A stretch of 64,000 nucleotides of DNA, taken from contig JAJZDN010000014.1 of assembly GCA_021805985.1 (NCBI GenBank), positions 16,402-80,401 of the forward strand. Reading direction: 5' to 3'. Below are positions 1 through 8,411 of the stretch, piece by piece. How positions within the stretch are numbered: position 1 is the stretch's first letter; the number at the start of each line of letters is the position of its first letter. The notes beneath the pieces are model-generated. The model worked only from the letters and a program-made list of their open reading frames with translations. It did not search any database and was not told the DNA's origin. The DNA comes from Planctomycetota bacterium (lineage in GTDB: Bacteria; Planctomycetota; Phycisphaerae; WQYP01). A program made the translations under genes and the position numbers.

Positions 1-2
1 AG

Positions 3-557
3 ATTCTGGATGAGGCACAGTTGCCGCGAAAGCTGGTTACGCAAAGCACCTGCTTTCGGCGTGAGGCGGGGACGTATGGCAAGGATACCTCGGGCCTGTA
101 CCGCATTCATCAGTTTGATAAAGTTGAGCAGGTTATTATCTGCAAAAATGACCGCGAGGAATCCATCCGCTGGCATAAAGAAATTCTGGCCAACAGTGAG
201 CAGTTGCTGCAACGCCTGAATTTGCCATACCGGGTGATGCAATGCTGCACGGGTGATCTTGGCCCGAAGAACGCCTCCATGATTGATATTGAAACCTGGA
301 TGCCCTCACGCAACGCCTACGGTGAAACGCATAGCGCCAGTCGGCTATATGATTTTCAGGCCCGGCGATGCGAACTACGTTATCGTGATGCGCAGGGAAA
401 GGTGCAGTACTGCCATACCTTGAACAACACGGTCGCGGCCAGCCCGCGGATATTGATTCCGATTCTGGAGCTGTATCAAACGGCGGATGGTGCGGTTCGC
501 GTGCCCGAAGCGCTGCGGCCTTATATGAACGGCATGGAGATTATTACAAAGCAATAA
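3..557 (+). CDS. serS: seryl-tRNA synthetase, C-terminal part (cut by window edge)
   Basis: Class II aminoacyl-tRNA synthetase that charges tRNA-Ser with serine in the cytoplasm. The reading frame is open from the first bases. It shows class II motif 2 (CFRREAGTYGKDTSGLYRIH) and, further on, the serine-site and motif 3 region (GDLGPKNASMIDIETWMP, then NNTVAASPRILIPILE). About 185 residues of the catalytic domain are present; the N-terminal coiled-coil arm lies outside the window. The next gene starts 9 bases after the stop. Confidence 0.95.
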   Translation: MLDEAQLPRKLVTQSTCFRREAGTYGKDTSGLYRIHQFDKVEQVIICKNDREESIRWHKEILANSEQLLQRLNLPYRVMQCCTGDLGPKNASMIDIETWMPSRNAYGETHSASRLYDFQARRCELRYRDAQGKVQYCHTLNNTVAASPRILIPILELYQTADGAVRVPEALRPYMNGMEIITKQ

Positions 558-566
558 GGCGCTCGC

Positions 567-1952
567 ATGGAAGCACAGGAATCATCGCGGTTTGCGCGGG
601 CGGCGCATCGGGTTGCCATTGCGATGGTGGCCATTGGTGCCGCAGCGATGTTCGTCTTCGGCGACCGGCCCAGCATGCATATTCTTCCGGACGGCGCACC
701 GATTCATCATCGCGTGGTCGTAAGCTATTGGGAAGAATGGACCGGCTTTGAAGGCCGGGCGATGGAACATATTGTCAATAAATTCAATACCTCGCAGCAC
801 CATATATTTATCAATATGGTGGAAGTCAGCAACGTGAATATAAAAACGTTGATTTCCACAGCCGGGGGAGACCCGCCTGATTTAGTCACGATCTGGTCGG
901 GGATTATGGGGCAATTTATTTCCTACCATGCCCTTACTTCACTAAATACGCTGGTGCGGCATCATGTGGTAACGGATCACACATTTGTGCCCTTCGCCTG
1001 GAAACTCTGCGCCCCTTACGGCCGGTTGTATGGGCTGCCGGCGACGACGGACCCGAACGCCCTGTATTGGAATAAGCTGCTTTTTGCCAAAGCGGGGCTG
1101 AACCCCGATAAGCCACCGACAACTCTGAAACAACTGGCGGACATGGCGGCGCGATTGACCATTATCAAGCCTGACGGCACGATTCAGCGGGCGGGGTTTC
1201 TGCCCATGGAGCCTAACTGGTACGCCTCAGATTGGGGCATTTATTTTGGCAATCACATTTACAATTTCAAAACTGGTTATTTCAGGATTGATACGCCGCA
1301 GGAACTTGCGGCCTATCGGTGGATGCAGAGTTTTTCCAAGCAGCTGGGATATCAGGAGGTAGACAGTTTTCAAAGCGGATTCGGGCAGTTCAATTCGCCG
1401 CTGAATCCATTTATCGACGGGCAGGTTGCCATGGAACTGCAGGGGCCGTTTCTGGCGAATTTTATTAATCGCAACAATCCCGAACTCGTCGGGCATTATG
1501 GGGTGGCACCCTTTCCTACAAGTTTCGGTTCCCCGGGCGCAGCGACGTTTGGGGACTGTGATATCTGGGTTATTCCGCGGGGTGCCAAGCATGTGAAGGC
1601 GGCGCTGGAGGTGCTGAAATTTTTTATCCAGCAGAAAAATTTGGAATACCTCAATGACAAGCAGGCCAAGCCCTCCCCGCTGATGAAGACCAGTGCGCAA
1701 TACATAAGGCGGAATCCCAATCCATATATCCGGGTGTTTGACCGCATATCGCGCAATCCTAATGTTCAGTCGCTGCCGCCAAGTCCGATCTGGCCGCGCG
1801 TGAATTTGCAAATGACCGTCATGGCCAATCGTATCTGGATGGGTGCGTCGGTGAATCAACAGCTTAGCCACGCGCAATTTCTGGCGGATCAGTGGGTGCA
1901 CCGCGAAAATCATCTCGCGAAGCTGCGCATCAAGCAGGAGTTGCGACCATGA
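567..1952 (+). CDS. sugar ABC transporter substrate-binding protein (family 1)
   Basis: Extracellular solute-binding protein of the carbohydrate-uptake type (461 aa). Residues about 12-30 form one hydrophobic stretch that can act as a signal or anchor; no lipobox cysteine is seen. The start of the mature domain (VVVSYWEEWTGFEGRAMEHI) and the later 'DPPDLVTIWSG' and 'GQVAMELQGPF' segments are typical of family 1 sugar-binding proteins. Its stop overlaps the start of the first permease (ATGA), so the three genes form an operon. The ligand cannot be told from sequence; an oligosaccharide or glycerol-phosphate-like compound is possible. Confidence 0.88.
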   Translation: MEAQESSRFARAAHRVAIAMVAIGAAAMFVFGDRPSMHILPDGAPIHHRVVVSYWEEWTGFEGRAMEHIVNKFNTSQHHIFINMVEVSNVNIKTLISTAGGDPPDLVTIWSGIMGQFISYHALTSLNTLVRHHVVTDHTFVPFAWKLCAPYGRLYGLPATTDPNALYWNKLLFAKAGLNPDKPPTTLKQLADMAARLTIIKPDGTIQRAGFLPMEPNWYASDWGIYFGNHIYNFKTGYFRIDTPQELAAYRWMQSFSKQLGYQEVDSFQSGFGQFNSPLNPFIDGQVAMELQGPFLANFINRNNPELVGHYGVAPFPTSFGSPGAATFGDCDIWVIPRGAKHVKAALEVLKFFIQQKNLEYLNDKQAKPSPLMKTSAQYIRRNPNPYIRVFDRISRNPNVQSLPPSPIWPRVNLQMTVMANRIWMGASVNQQLSHAQFLADQWVHRENHLAKLRIKQELRP

Positions 1953-2908
1953 CGGAGCGCATTACCCCACGTGAGCAGTTGGCGGGGATGGCGTTTGCGG
2001 CGCCCTATCTTATTGGTATGGCGGTGTTTCTGGTGTATCCGCTGGCGATGAGTTTGTATTACAGCTTCTGCAATTACAGCATGTTGCAGCCGGCGATATG
2101 GATCGGGTGGACCAATTACCAGCATCTTTTGACGGACCACGCCTTTCACACAGCGTTGTGGAACACGATTATTTACGCGGCGATTTCCGTGCCCTTTACG
2201 CTGGTGTTAAGCCTGTTGCTGGCGCTGCTGCTGAATCAACCCACGCGCAGTGCAGGCATTTACCGCACGATTGTATTTATGCCGTCGCTGGTGCCGCTGG
2301 TGGCGTCGGCCCTGATCTGGCAATGGCTGTTTAATGCCGACAAGGGCCTGATTAATGCGGCACTTAGGCCGATATTACACACGCTGGGCCAGCGGATACT
2401 TGCCCCGCTGGCCGGTGCGCTGGGGGCCAGCCATGCCACAGTTGATTCGCTGCGGCACATTACGGCACCGGTATGGCTGGGCGATCCGCACTGGGCGATG
2501 GCCGCGATTATTTTTATCAGTTTCTGGGGCGTTGGCCAGACGGTGGTGATATTTCTCGCGGGCCTGCAGGATGTGCCGCGTGAGTTGCATGAAGCGGCCG
2601 AGATGGACGGTGCCGGGGCGATTCACCGTTTTTTCCATATCACGCTGCCGATGCTGTCACCGGTAATATTTTTTAATTTAATTATGGGCATTATCGGGAG
2701 CTGGCAGATATTTGATGTGCCCTATGTGATGACGGGCGGCGGACCGGGGCGTTCCACGCTTTTCTACAGCATGTATATATTTGAGGCGGCGTTTAATCAG
2801 TTGCGGATGGGGCCGGCGTGCGCGATGGCGTGGATTCAGCTGCTGATAATTCTTTTCCTGACGGCGTTGGCGTTTGCCTCGGCTAGAAAGTGGGTCTACT
2901 ACGCATGA
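1949..2908 (+). CDS. ABC transporter permease, sugar type (MalF-like)
   Basis: Inner-membrane permease of a binding-protein-dependent sugar importer, 319 aa with about six hydrophobic segments. The EAA loop that contacts the ATPase is clear (ELHEAAEMDGAGAIHRFFHI, near residues 210-230). The ATG at 1949 is chosen because it overlaps the upstream stop as ATGA and follows an AGGAG about 7 bases before it; an upstream in-frame start at 1892 would lie inside the binding-protein gene. No ATP-binding subunit is encoded here, so the pair probably uses a shared MsmK/MalK-type ATPase encoded elsewhere. Confidence 0.92.
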   Translation: MTERITPREQLAGMAFAAPYLIGMAVFLVYPLAMSLYYSFCNYSMLQPAIWIGWTNYQHLLTDHAFHTALWNTIIYAAISVPFTLVLSLLLALLLNQPTRSAGIYRTIVFMPSLVPLVASALIWQWLFNADKGLINAALRPILHTLGQRILAPLAGALGASHATVDSLRHITAPVWLGDPHWAMAAIIFISFWGVGQTVVIFLAGLQDVPRELHEAAEMDGAGAIHRFFHITLPMLSPVIFFNLIMGIIGSWQIFDVPYVMTGGGPGRSTLFYSMYIFEAAFNQLRMGPACAMAWIQLLIILFLTALAFASARKWVYYA

Positions 2909-3732
2909 ATCGTAAGCAACGCCTGCTGACGCATCTTCTTTTACTGCTGGCCGCCGCCGCGTATGCGGCACCGCTGCTTTGGATGATTGATACGAGTTTG
3001 AAGCGGGAAGTGCAGGCGGTGCAGCTTCCCCCGGTAATTATTCCACATCCGCTTCGCTGGCAAAACTACCGACACGTGCTGGGTGATCCGCAATTTGATT
3101 TTTCCCTTTTTGCGCGCAATACGTTAATTATTGCGTCCTTGAGTGCCCTGGGGGCGATGTTGTCATCTTCGTTGGTGGCGTACAGTTTGGCGAAAATCCG
3201 CTGGCGGGGCCGGGGGCTGGTTTTTGGTATTGTGCTGGCATCGATGATGATTCCGTTTCCGGTGTTTATGGTGCCGCTGTATCGGATTTTCCGGGAACTG
3301 GGCTGGATCGGTACAAATTTGCCGCTGTGGGTTCCGGCGTTTTTCGGCATTCCATTTTTCATTTTCCTTTTGCGGCAGTTCTATTTGACCATTCCCCGTG
3401 AACTTTCCGAGGCGGCGTTGATGGATGGGTGTTCCCACTTTGGAATATGGTGGCGGATAATGCTGCCCCTGACGCGCCCGGCGCTGCTGGTGGTGGGATT
3501 ATTTTCATTTATGGGCGCATGGAATAATTTCCTGGGACCCTTGGTATATTTAACGCATCAGAGCAGTTTTACGCTGTCGGTGGCGTTGCAGGTATATCAG
3601 AGCCGGTCCGGTGGGACAAGTTATAATTTGCTGATGGCGGCATCGGTACTGATTATTGCACCGGTGCTGGTGCTATTTTTCCTGGCACAAAAAACATTTA
3701 TCCGCGGTATCGCTACGACGGGCTTGAAATAG
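2905..3732 (+). CDS. ABC transporter permease, sugar type (MalG-like)
   Basis: Second permease of the importer (275 aa). It has an N-terminal membrane segment, then 'LRWQNYRHVLGDPQF' and an EAA loop (ELSEAALMDGCSHFGIWWRI), as in MalG/UgpE-type subunits. The ATG at 2905 overlaps the stop of the preceding permease as ATGA, so the two are translationally coupled and probably made in equal amount. It is the last gene of the operon; convergent genes and a palindromic repeat follow. Confidence 0.92.
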   Translation: MNRKQRLLTHLLLLLAAAAYAAPLLWMIDTSLKREVQAVQLPPVIIPHPLRWQNYRHVLGDPQFDFSLFARNTLIIASLSALGAMLSSSLVAYSLAKIRWRGRGLVFGIVLASMMIPFPVFMVPLYRIFRELGWIGTNLPLWVPAFFGIPFFIFLLRQFYLTIPRELSEAALMDGCSHFGIWWRIMLPLTRPALLVVGLFSFMGAWNNFLGPLVYLTHQSSFTLSVALQVYQSRSGGTSYNLLMAASVLIIAPVLVLFFLAQKTFIRGIATTGLK

Positions 3733-3797
3733 CGACGCATGGGACCGTTAAAAACGGCACCATCATCGCTTCCATATTTGTGCGACACTCTCATGTG

Positions 3798-3827
3798 CCA
3801 CCACCGGCGGAGCCGGCGGCTTTGTGA
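3798..3827. repeat. dispersed palindrome family 1, copy 1
   Basis: Begins CCACCACCGGC, then GGA, then GCCGGCGG, then CTTTGTGA. The GCCGGC arms can form a hairpin. Related copies occur at 17889, 21789 and 31518. It lies between the 3' ends of two convergent genes, where it could also act as a transcript-end hairpin. Confidence 0.75.
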
Positions 3828-3880
3828 CGGGCGGCAGGCCGCGTTCCGGTGAAGCTCGGCGGCCTATTGTTTATCGCGGG

Positions 3881-4468
3881 TTACGGAAAGTGTAATTGAC
3901 CGCCGAGTTCCGGATGTTGCTGTAAATATTTTCGCACCATGGCGAAATAGCTGGTTTCTTCAACGGGTAAATCTTCCAGAGCCAAATCGTGGCGGGCTTT
4001 GAGCACAGAGGCCTCGGTGGGCGCTTCGATTTCCAAAAAAAAGCCGAACACCGGCATTTCATCGAGTTCCACCAGACAGTCGCGAAATTCATAACTGCGG
4101 CGACGCTTTTGAAACTCCATGAACTTCATATAGCCCAGCGTGGTAAATAATAATTCCGCCATTTCCGGCGGCTGGGCGTAAAAATCAACGGACGGCCGGC
4201 TACTGACCTGGGCCATAGTTCGCCGGCCTTTCCACGTGACAACGCTGGGCAGCACCTGACCTTCACGGGTTACCTGATGCCGCAGCCGCAGGGCGGCGCG
4301 GGCAGCGCGCAACTGGCCATCGGCGGTGTCAAGAAATATATTTGTTTCCCGAACCTCTCGAATATAGCGTGCGCCCGCGACACAAAGTCGCTGGGACATC
4401 TGTTCATAATCCTCAGCAACTCTCAGCTTTATTTCAATTTCATGCGGTGGGGAGGCTGGTGCGGTCAT
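3881..4468 (-). CDS. CYTH domain protein (class IV adenylate cyclase / triphosphatase-like)
   Basis: Protein of 195 aa with the CYTH signature EIEIKLRV at residues 10-17 and later charged strands (RAALRLRHQ, VVTWKGRR, CLVELDEMPVFGFFLEIEAP) that line the triphosphate tunnel in this family. Members include CyaB-type adenylate cyclases, thiamine triphosphatases and inorganic triphosphatases, so the exact substrate is open. It ends the block running from 5668 on the minus strand, about 30 bases after the FIST gene, and may be co-transcribed with it. Confidence 0.85.
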   Translation of the reverse strand: MTAPASPPHEIEIKLRVAEDYEQMSQRLCVAGARYIREVRETNIFLDTADGQLRAARAALRLRHQVTREGQVLPSVVTWKGRRTMAQVSSRPSVDFYAQPPEMAELLFTTLGYMKFMEFQKRRRSYEFRDCLVELDEMPVFGFFLEIEAPTEASVLKARHDLALEDLPVEETSYFAMVRKYLQQHPELGGQLHFP

Positions 4469-4498
4469 AGGGTGGGGTATCCTGGAAAAAGTAACTAT

Positions 4499-5668
4499 TT
4501 ACCGGAACAGAGCGATAATGGCGGTTTGTCCGTGAATAAAATTGCGCCCCCCCACCGGACCTAATTCGCCGGCACAGAAAAACCCGGCCACCGGAATGGC
4601 CCCCACCACTTCGCGCAAGGCCCGAATATCATGATGCGGCGTACCAAAGAGATTCATGCCCCGGCCATTGCAACTGAACATCAGCGCCCCGTGCGGCACT
4701 TCCGCAAGCATCAATTCGCCTTGCAACAGCAGCCGCAAGTCATCATCCGCGGATCGGCCGTCCTGCAGATGAAACTGAATAATCTGGTCGGGCTGGACAA
4801 AATCGCCGATGGAAATACTGCCATCGGAGCGATGAATTTCCAGGATATTGCGCACCAGAAAATCTCCCCGGCCGAAATTTCCTTTGCGCTGATCAATGAC
4901 CCGTCCGATCAGCAGGCTTCGCATCTGGATTAATTCGCGGTCTTCCATGGACAGACCGGACATCATATCCCGCACAGCAGCCATGGCGGGCTTGCCATCG
5001 AGCATTTTAATATTATTTTCACTCCCCTCCGTGATGGTAAACGTGGGGCCAACCGGCCGGCACCCCTGCGATACAACGCAATCGACTTCCAGGGGGCCGG
5101 CAAATGATACGCCGATCATACCGCTGTTGAAGATGTGATCATTAATAGCCAGTCGTGTTTCACCGGGCCGTTGCACACCGCTGGCCATTCCCCCCACTAC
5201 AGGGGCATGGGGAAATTCCTTGGAGCACGCATCAAGAAGTTGCACGACCGGCGTGGTAAACGGATCCGCCAGCATGATAAAGAGTCGCAAATTCGGTCCG
5301 GCTTCCAGGCGTGCGCGAAGGGTGCTGTTTTCACCGAGAAGCTCAGACCATTCCTCATCGGCAAAGCGAAAATGATCCACCGTAACGCCCGGCAGAGAAA
5401 AGCTGATCGCTGATACAGCGGGCTTACGCTCAATTTCCCGATCAACTCCCAGAACGCTTTCAGCCGTGCAGGCCAGAAGCGTTCGACAGTGCGTTCGTTC
5501 CGCCAGTCCGCCGGTGATACGTGAAAAATCCGCCTGCAATAATGAGGAAACAAAAACGACCAGCAGGTCCGTAGGCAGATCTCCCATTTCCCTGCTGAGC
5601 TGATCGGCGAGACTTTCCACGATCGTAGTGGGATCAGTCGCGGCGATAATAGCGGAGGATAAGCGCAT
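4499..5668 (-). CDS. FIST domain sensory protein
   Basis: Contains FIST_N (about residues 20-220) and FIST_C (about 225-380), found in bacterial proteins thought to bind small ligands such as amino acids. Diagnostic segments are 'VVGGMASG', 'GMIGVSFAGPLEVDCVVSQG' with 'CRPVGPTFTITE', and near the end 'GALMFSCNGRGMNLFG' and 'AGFFCAGELGPVGGRNFIHG'. No output domain is fused, so it would act through a partner. ATG 5668 is chosen; a TTG one codon upstream is equally well placed behind the AGGAG. Confidence 0.88.
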   Translation of the reverse strand: MRLSSAIIAATDPTTIVESLADQLSREMGDLPTDLLVVFVSSLLQADFSRITGGLAERTHCRTLLACTAESVLGVDREIERKPAVSAISFSLPGVTVDHFRFADEEWSELLGENSTLRARLEAGPNLRLFIMLADPFTTPVVQLLDACSKEFPHAPVVGGMASGVQRPGETRLAINDHIFNSGMIGVSFAGPLEVDCVVSQGCRPVGPTFTITEGSENNIKMLDGKPAMAAVRDMMSGLSMEDRELIQMRSLLIGRVIDQRKGNFGRGDFLVRNILEIHRSDGSISIGDFVQPDQIIQFHLQDGRSADDDLRLLLQGELMLAEVPHGALMFSCNGRGMNLFGTPHHDIRALREVVGAIPVAGFFCAGELGPVGGRNFIHGQTAIIALFR

Positions 5669-5796
5669 CAATAAAAACTCCTGTCACGCAGTTAGTATAG
5701 TTTGCCGCCCCATTGCCAGCCAGCGGGTTTCATAAGATTAGTTGTGAGCGTAACGCGGGGCGAAACGCAGTGGAACCAAATCAGGTCTGTGGCGTC

Positions 5797-6276
5797 TCAG
5801 GAGATCATACGAATGGTCATCGGGTAGCGGTACATTTGGCCTTGGGAAGCTTTAACGGTGGCGATGATGCTGGCGACAAACATGAAAATCACCAATGCAA
5901 TAATCAGAACAAATCCGATTGCGACCAGACACAGAACCGCAGAGATAATAAAATAAATAAGGAGCGTGATATGAAAATTCAGCGCTTCTCGCGCATTGGC
6001 ACGGACAAACTCATCCGAGGCTGTAAAGAGCACGACCAGAGGCAGAATAATGAGTCCCAGCCCCAAGAATGCCCCAATATGCGGCAAGGCTGCCAGAAGA
6101 TAATTATTGTTGGACATGGGCGGTGTTGCCAGACTTTGTCCGGCCACGCCGGCGCGAGGCCCGGAGCTTAAAAGGCTATGGCACTGGCCACATACCTGAT
6201 GGTCCTGCCAGAGGTAGGTTGTCTCCAACGCACCAATCCCGCGGCCACAATTGGCACATTGAATTTGATCAGCCAT
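5797..6276 (-). CDS. small membrane protein with N-terminal zinc ribbon and DUF4870-like domain
   Basis: 159-residue protein. The first 30 residues carry two CxxC pairs (CANCGRGIG, VCGQCHSLL), a likely zinc ribbon. From about residue 60 a Tic20/DUF4870-like membrane region follows: 'PHIGAFLGLGLIILPLVVLF', then 'NAREALNFHITLLIYF' and a last long hydrophobic helix. The 'AREALNF' motif is the hallmark of that family. ATG 6276 is preceded by GGAGA at normal spacing, which decides against the longer frame. Function unknown. Confidence 0.75.
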   Translation of the reverse strand: MADQIQCANCGRGIGALETTYLWQDHQVCGQCHSLLSSGPRAGVAGQSLATPPMSNNNYLLAALPHIGAFLGLGLIILPLVVLFTASDEFVRANAREALNFHITLLIYFIISAVLCLVAIGFVLIIALVIFMFVASIIATVKASQGQMYRYPMTIRMIS

Positions 6277-6408
6277 TTTATTATCTCCACGACCGAAAGC
6301 AAATTTTAACACGGTAATCGACGGTCCGCCAATTTCCCTCAGGCGTATGCCTGAATTGCCACTTCTGTGCTACATTATCCGCAGGTTAATTTATATGGGT
6401 ATTTGAGA

Positions 6409-7110
6409 ATGATGAATCGGTTGCAACTTGCCCGCTGTGTTGATCATACGGTCCTTAAGTCGGAGGCTGGTGAGCGGGAAATTCGTACCGCCACTGCTGA
6501 GGCGTTGGAATACGGGTTTGCCGCTGTGTGCGTTAATTCCGGATGGATTAAACTGGTAAAAAGTTTACTGGATGCTGCGGGTAACAATGGGTCTGACCAT
6601 GTGGTGGCGGCGTGTGGCGTGGTGGGCTTTCCGTTAGGGGCTGCCGATACAACGGTCAAAGCGTTTGAGGCGCAGAGGTGCGTGAACTCCGGAGCCGATG
6701 AAATAGATATGGTGATTTGGCTGCCGGCACTATTGTCGGGAGATGTTGATCTTGCCCGAAAGGACGTGGCAGAGGTAGTGAAGGCAGCGAAAGGCGTTTG
6801 CGGAAAAACCCTTGTCAAAGTTATTCTGGAAACGGCGATCCTTAATGAATCGCAGATTGCTATGGGCTGTCAGGCAGCCGGTGAAGGGGGCGCGGATTTT
6901 GTAAAAACCAGTACGGGTTTTCATCCGGCGGGCGGTGCAAGTGTTCAGGCAGTACGGTGGTTAAAACAATATTCCGGGTCATTGCGCGTTAAAGCCTCTG
7001 GTGGAATTCGCGATCTGGTAACAGCCCAGGCCATGCTGGCGGCCGGGGCGGATCGGCTGGGTTGTTCCGCCAGCGTTGCGATTATCAAGAGTCTGCCGCA
7101 AGAAAAATAA
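6409..7110 (+). CDS. deoC: deoxyribose-phosphate aldolase
   Basis: DeoC splits 2-deoxyribose-5-phosphate into glyceraldehyde-3-phosphate and acetaldehyde in nucleoside breakdown. The TIM-barrel shows 'CVDHTVLK' at the N-terminus, 'TLVKVILETAIL', the Schiff-base lysine in 'DFVKTSTGF', and 'VKASGGIRD' near the end. About 233 aa, normal for the family. The start is one of two adjacent ATGs at 6409/6412; the further upstream in-frame codons have no ribosome site. The epimerase gene starts 12 bases downstream. Confidence 0.95.
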   Translation: MMNRLQLARCVDHTVLKSEAGEREIRTATAEALEYGFAAVCVNSGWIKLVKSLLDAAGNNGSDHVVAACGVVGFPLGAADTTVKAFEAQRCVNSGADEIDMVIWLPALLSGDVDLARKDVAEVVKAAKGVCGKTLVKVILETAILNESQIAMGCQAAGEGGADFVKTSTGFHPAGGASVQAVRWLKQYSGSLRVKASGGIRDLVTAQAMLAAGADRLGCSASVAIIKSLPQEK

Positions 7111-7122
7111 AGGAGTTCACGA

Positions 7123-8076
7123 ATGAAAATTCTGGTAACCGGGGCGGCGGGGTTTATAGCATCGCGGCTTTCAGTGCGCCTGCTGCAACGCGGCGATCAG
7201 GTGGTGGGGCTGGATAATCTAAGTGATTATTATCCGGTGGAACACAAGCGACGGAATTTAGCGGATTTAACAGCGCAGCAGGCATTTACGTTTATCGAAG
7301 GTGATCTGCGCGATGCAGAACTGCTGCTGAAAGTCTGTCAGCAATACCAGCCGGAGGCGATTGCGCATATTGGAGCCATGGCATCGGTGCGTTACAGCGT
7401 GGCCAATCCGCTGATTTACGCGGCGGTCAACGTGCAGGGCACGCTGAACCTGCTGGATGCGGCGCGGCAAATAGGTAAACCGCATTGCCTGCTGGCATCC
7501 ACGGGATCCGTTTACGGCCAATCCACTCCGGTGCCATTTCCGGAAACTGCGGCGGCGGATAGACCTTTGGCACCCTATCCGGCCAGCAAGCGGGCCATGG
7601 AGCTTTTCGCCCACAGTCATCATCACGTCTGGAGTCTGCCGGTCACAATTCTCCGATTTTTTAATGTGTATGGCCCGCATGGCCGGCCTGACATGATGCC
7701 ATGGCATTGGGCGCGACAGATCATGGCGGGCGAGGAACTCACGCTGTTTGGGGCGGGGCACCTTAAGCGGGACTGGACGTACATTGATGACATTCTGGAC
7801 GGGTTTGTAGCAGCATTGGACAGCGGTAATGGGTACCGCGTTTATAATCTTGGGTGCGGCCACCCGGTAGAAAATTTAGAATTCGTCCAGACTCTGGAAG
7901 AGATTCTGGGGAAAAAGGCAAAAGGCAGGGCGGTGCCGGCACCGTTATCTGAACCTTCTATTACATATGCGGATATCGCCAAAGCTGGCAGGGAATTAGG
8001 CTATGCACCCAAAGTACACGTACGCGAAGGTCTGGACCGATTTATCCGCTGGATGCGTACCAAAGAGTTAATCTAA
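7123..8076 (+). CDS. NAD-dependent epimerase/dehydratase (UDP-sugar epimerase type)
   Basis: Extended short-chain dehydrogenase of 317 aa. It has the NAD-binding glycine motif (VTGAAGFIAS, residues 5-14), an acid for the adenosine ribose ('GLDNLSDYY'), Ser in 'ASTGSVYG', and the catalytic Tyr/Lys of 'YPASK'. 'FFNVYGPHGRPDM' and 'RDWTYIDDILDG' are typical of UDP-glucuronate or UDP-glucose 4-epimerases, so nucleotide-sugar epimerisation for a surface polysaccharide is likely, with substrate unproven. Start supported by AAAGGAG 6 bases upstream; close behind deoC. Confidence 0.88.
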   Translation: MKILVTGAAGFIASRLSVRLLQRGDQVVGLDNLSDYYPVEHKRRNLADLTAQQAFTFIEGDLRDAELLLKVCQQYQPEAIAHIGAMASVRYSVANPLIYAAVNVQGTLNLLDAARQIGKPHCLLASTGSVYGQSTPVPFPETAAADRPLAPYPASKRAMELFAHSHHHVWSLPVTILRFFNVYGPHGRPDMMPWHWARQIMAGEELTLFGAGHLKRDWTYIDDILDGFVAALDSGNGYRVYNLGCGHPVENLEFVQTLEEILGKKAKGRAVPAPLSEPSITYADIAKAGRELGYAPKVHVREGLDRFIRWMRTKELI

Positions 8077-8269
8077 CACTCATGCTTTTCTAAGCGCCGT
8101 GCCGATAATAATGTCAGTCATCAATCGGCTGTTCTCGGAGAACCGATGGCTAATAGATCGCACCGCAGGCGCTGTGCGAGCGTAAAATAATAAGGATAGG
8201 TATTGGAAGCTTGCCAATTGGCGGCCATACGTGGACAATATCTATTCTAAACCGTTTCCCGGCTTCCCA

Positions 8270-8323
8270 GAGCCTTTCCAGGTAATAGCCGGAATTGCGA
8301 TGGGCAATAACCTGGACAGGCTC
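8270..8323. repeat. dispersed repeat family 2, copy in head-to-head form
   Basis: Two inverted half-copies of the family 2 repeat. The left arm reads GAGCCTTTCCAGGTAAT, the right arm ATAACCTGGACAGGCTC; between them lies CCGGAATTGCGATGGG. The arms form a near-perfect stem of about 17-18 pairs. It sits in the 335-base gap 8077-8411, which otherwise shows no gene. Other copies are at 20196, 35966 and 38454. Confidence 0.75.
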
Positions 8324-8411
8324 CTAAGCCGTTCGAATGTAAAGAATTCCCGCCGGTGGCTGTCCTAATTTTTATGAGACCGCCTCCGGATCTGAAATTG
8401 AGCGTATCACT

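Noticed and set aside
1227..1913. 228-codon minus-strand open frame
   Set aside because: Antisense of the sugar-binding protein gene, with no family features or ribosome site.
3733..3797. intrinsic terminator after the permease genes (CCGTT-AAAA-ACGG)
   Set aside because: The stem is only about five pairs and no T tract follows, so it is not reported as a terminator.
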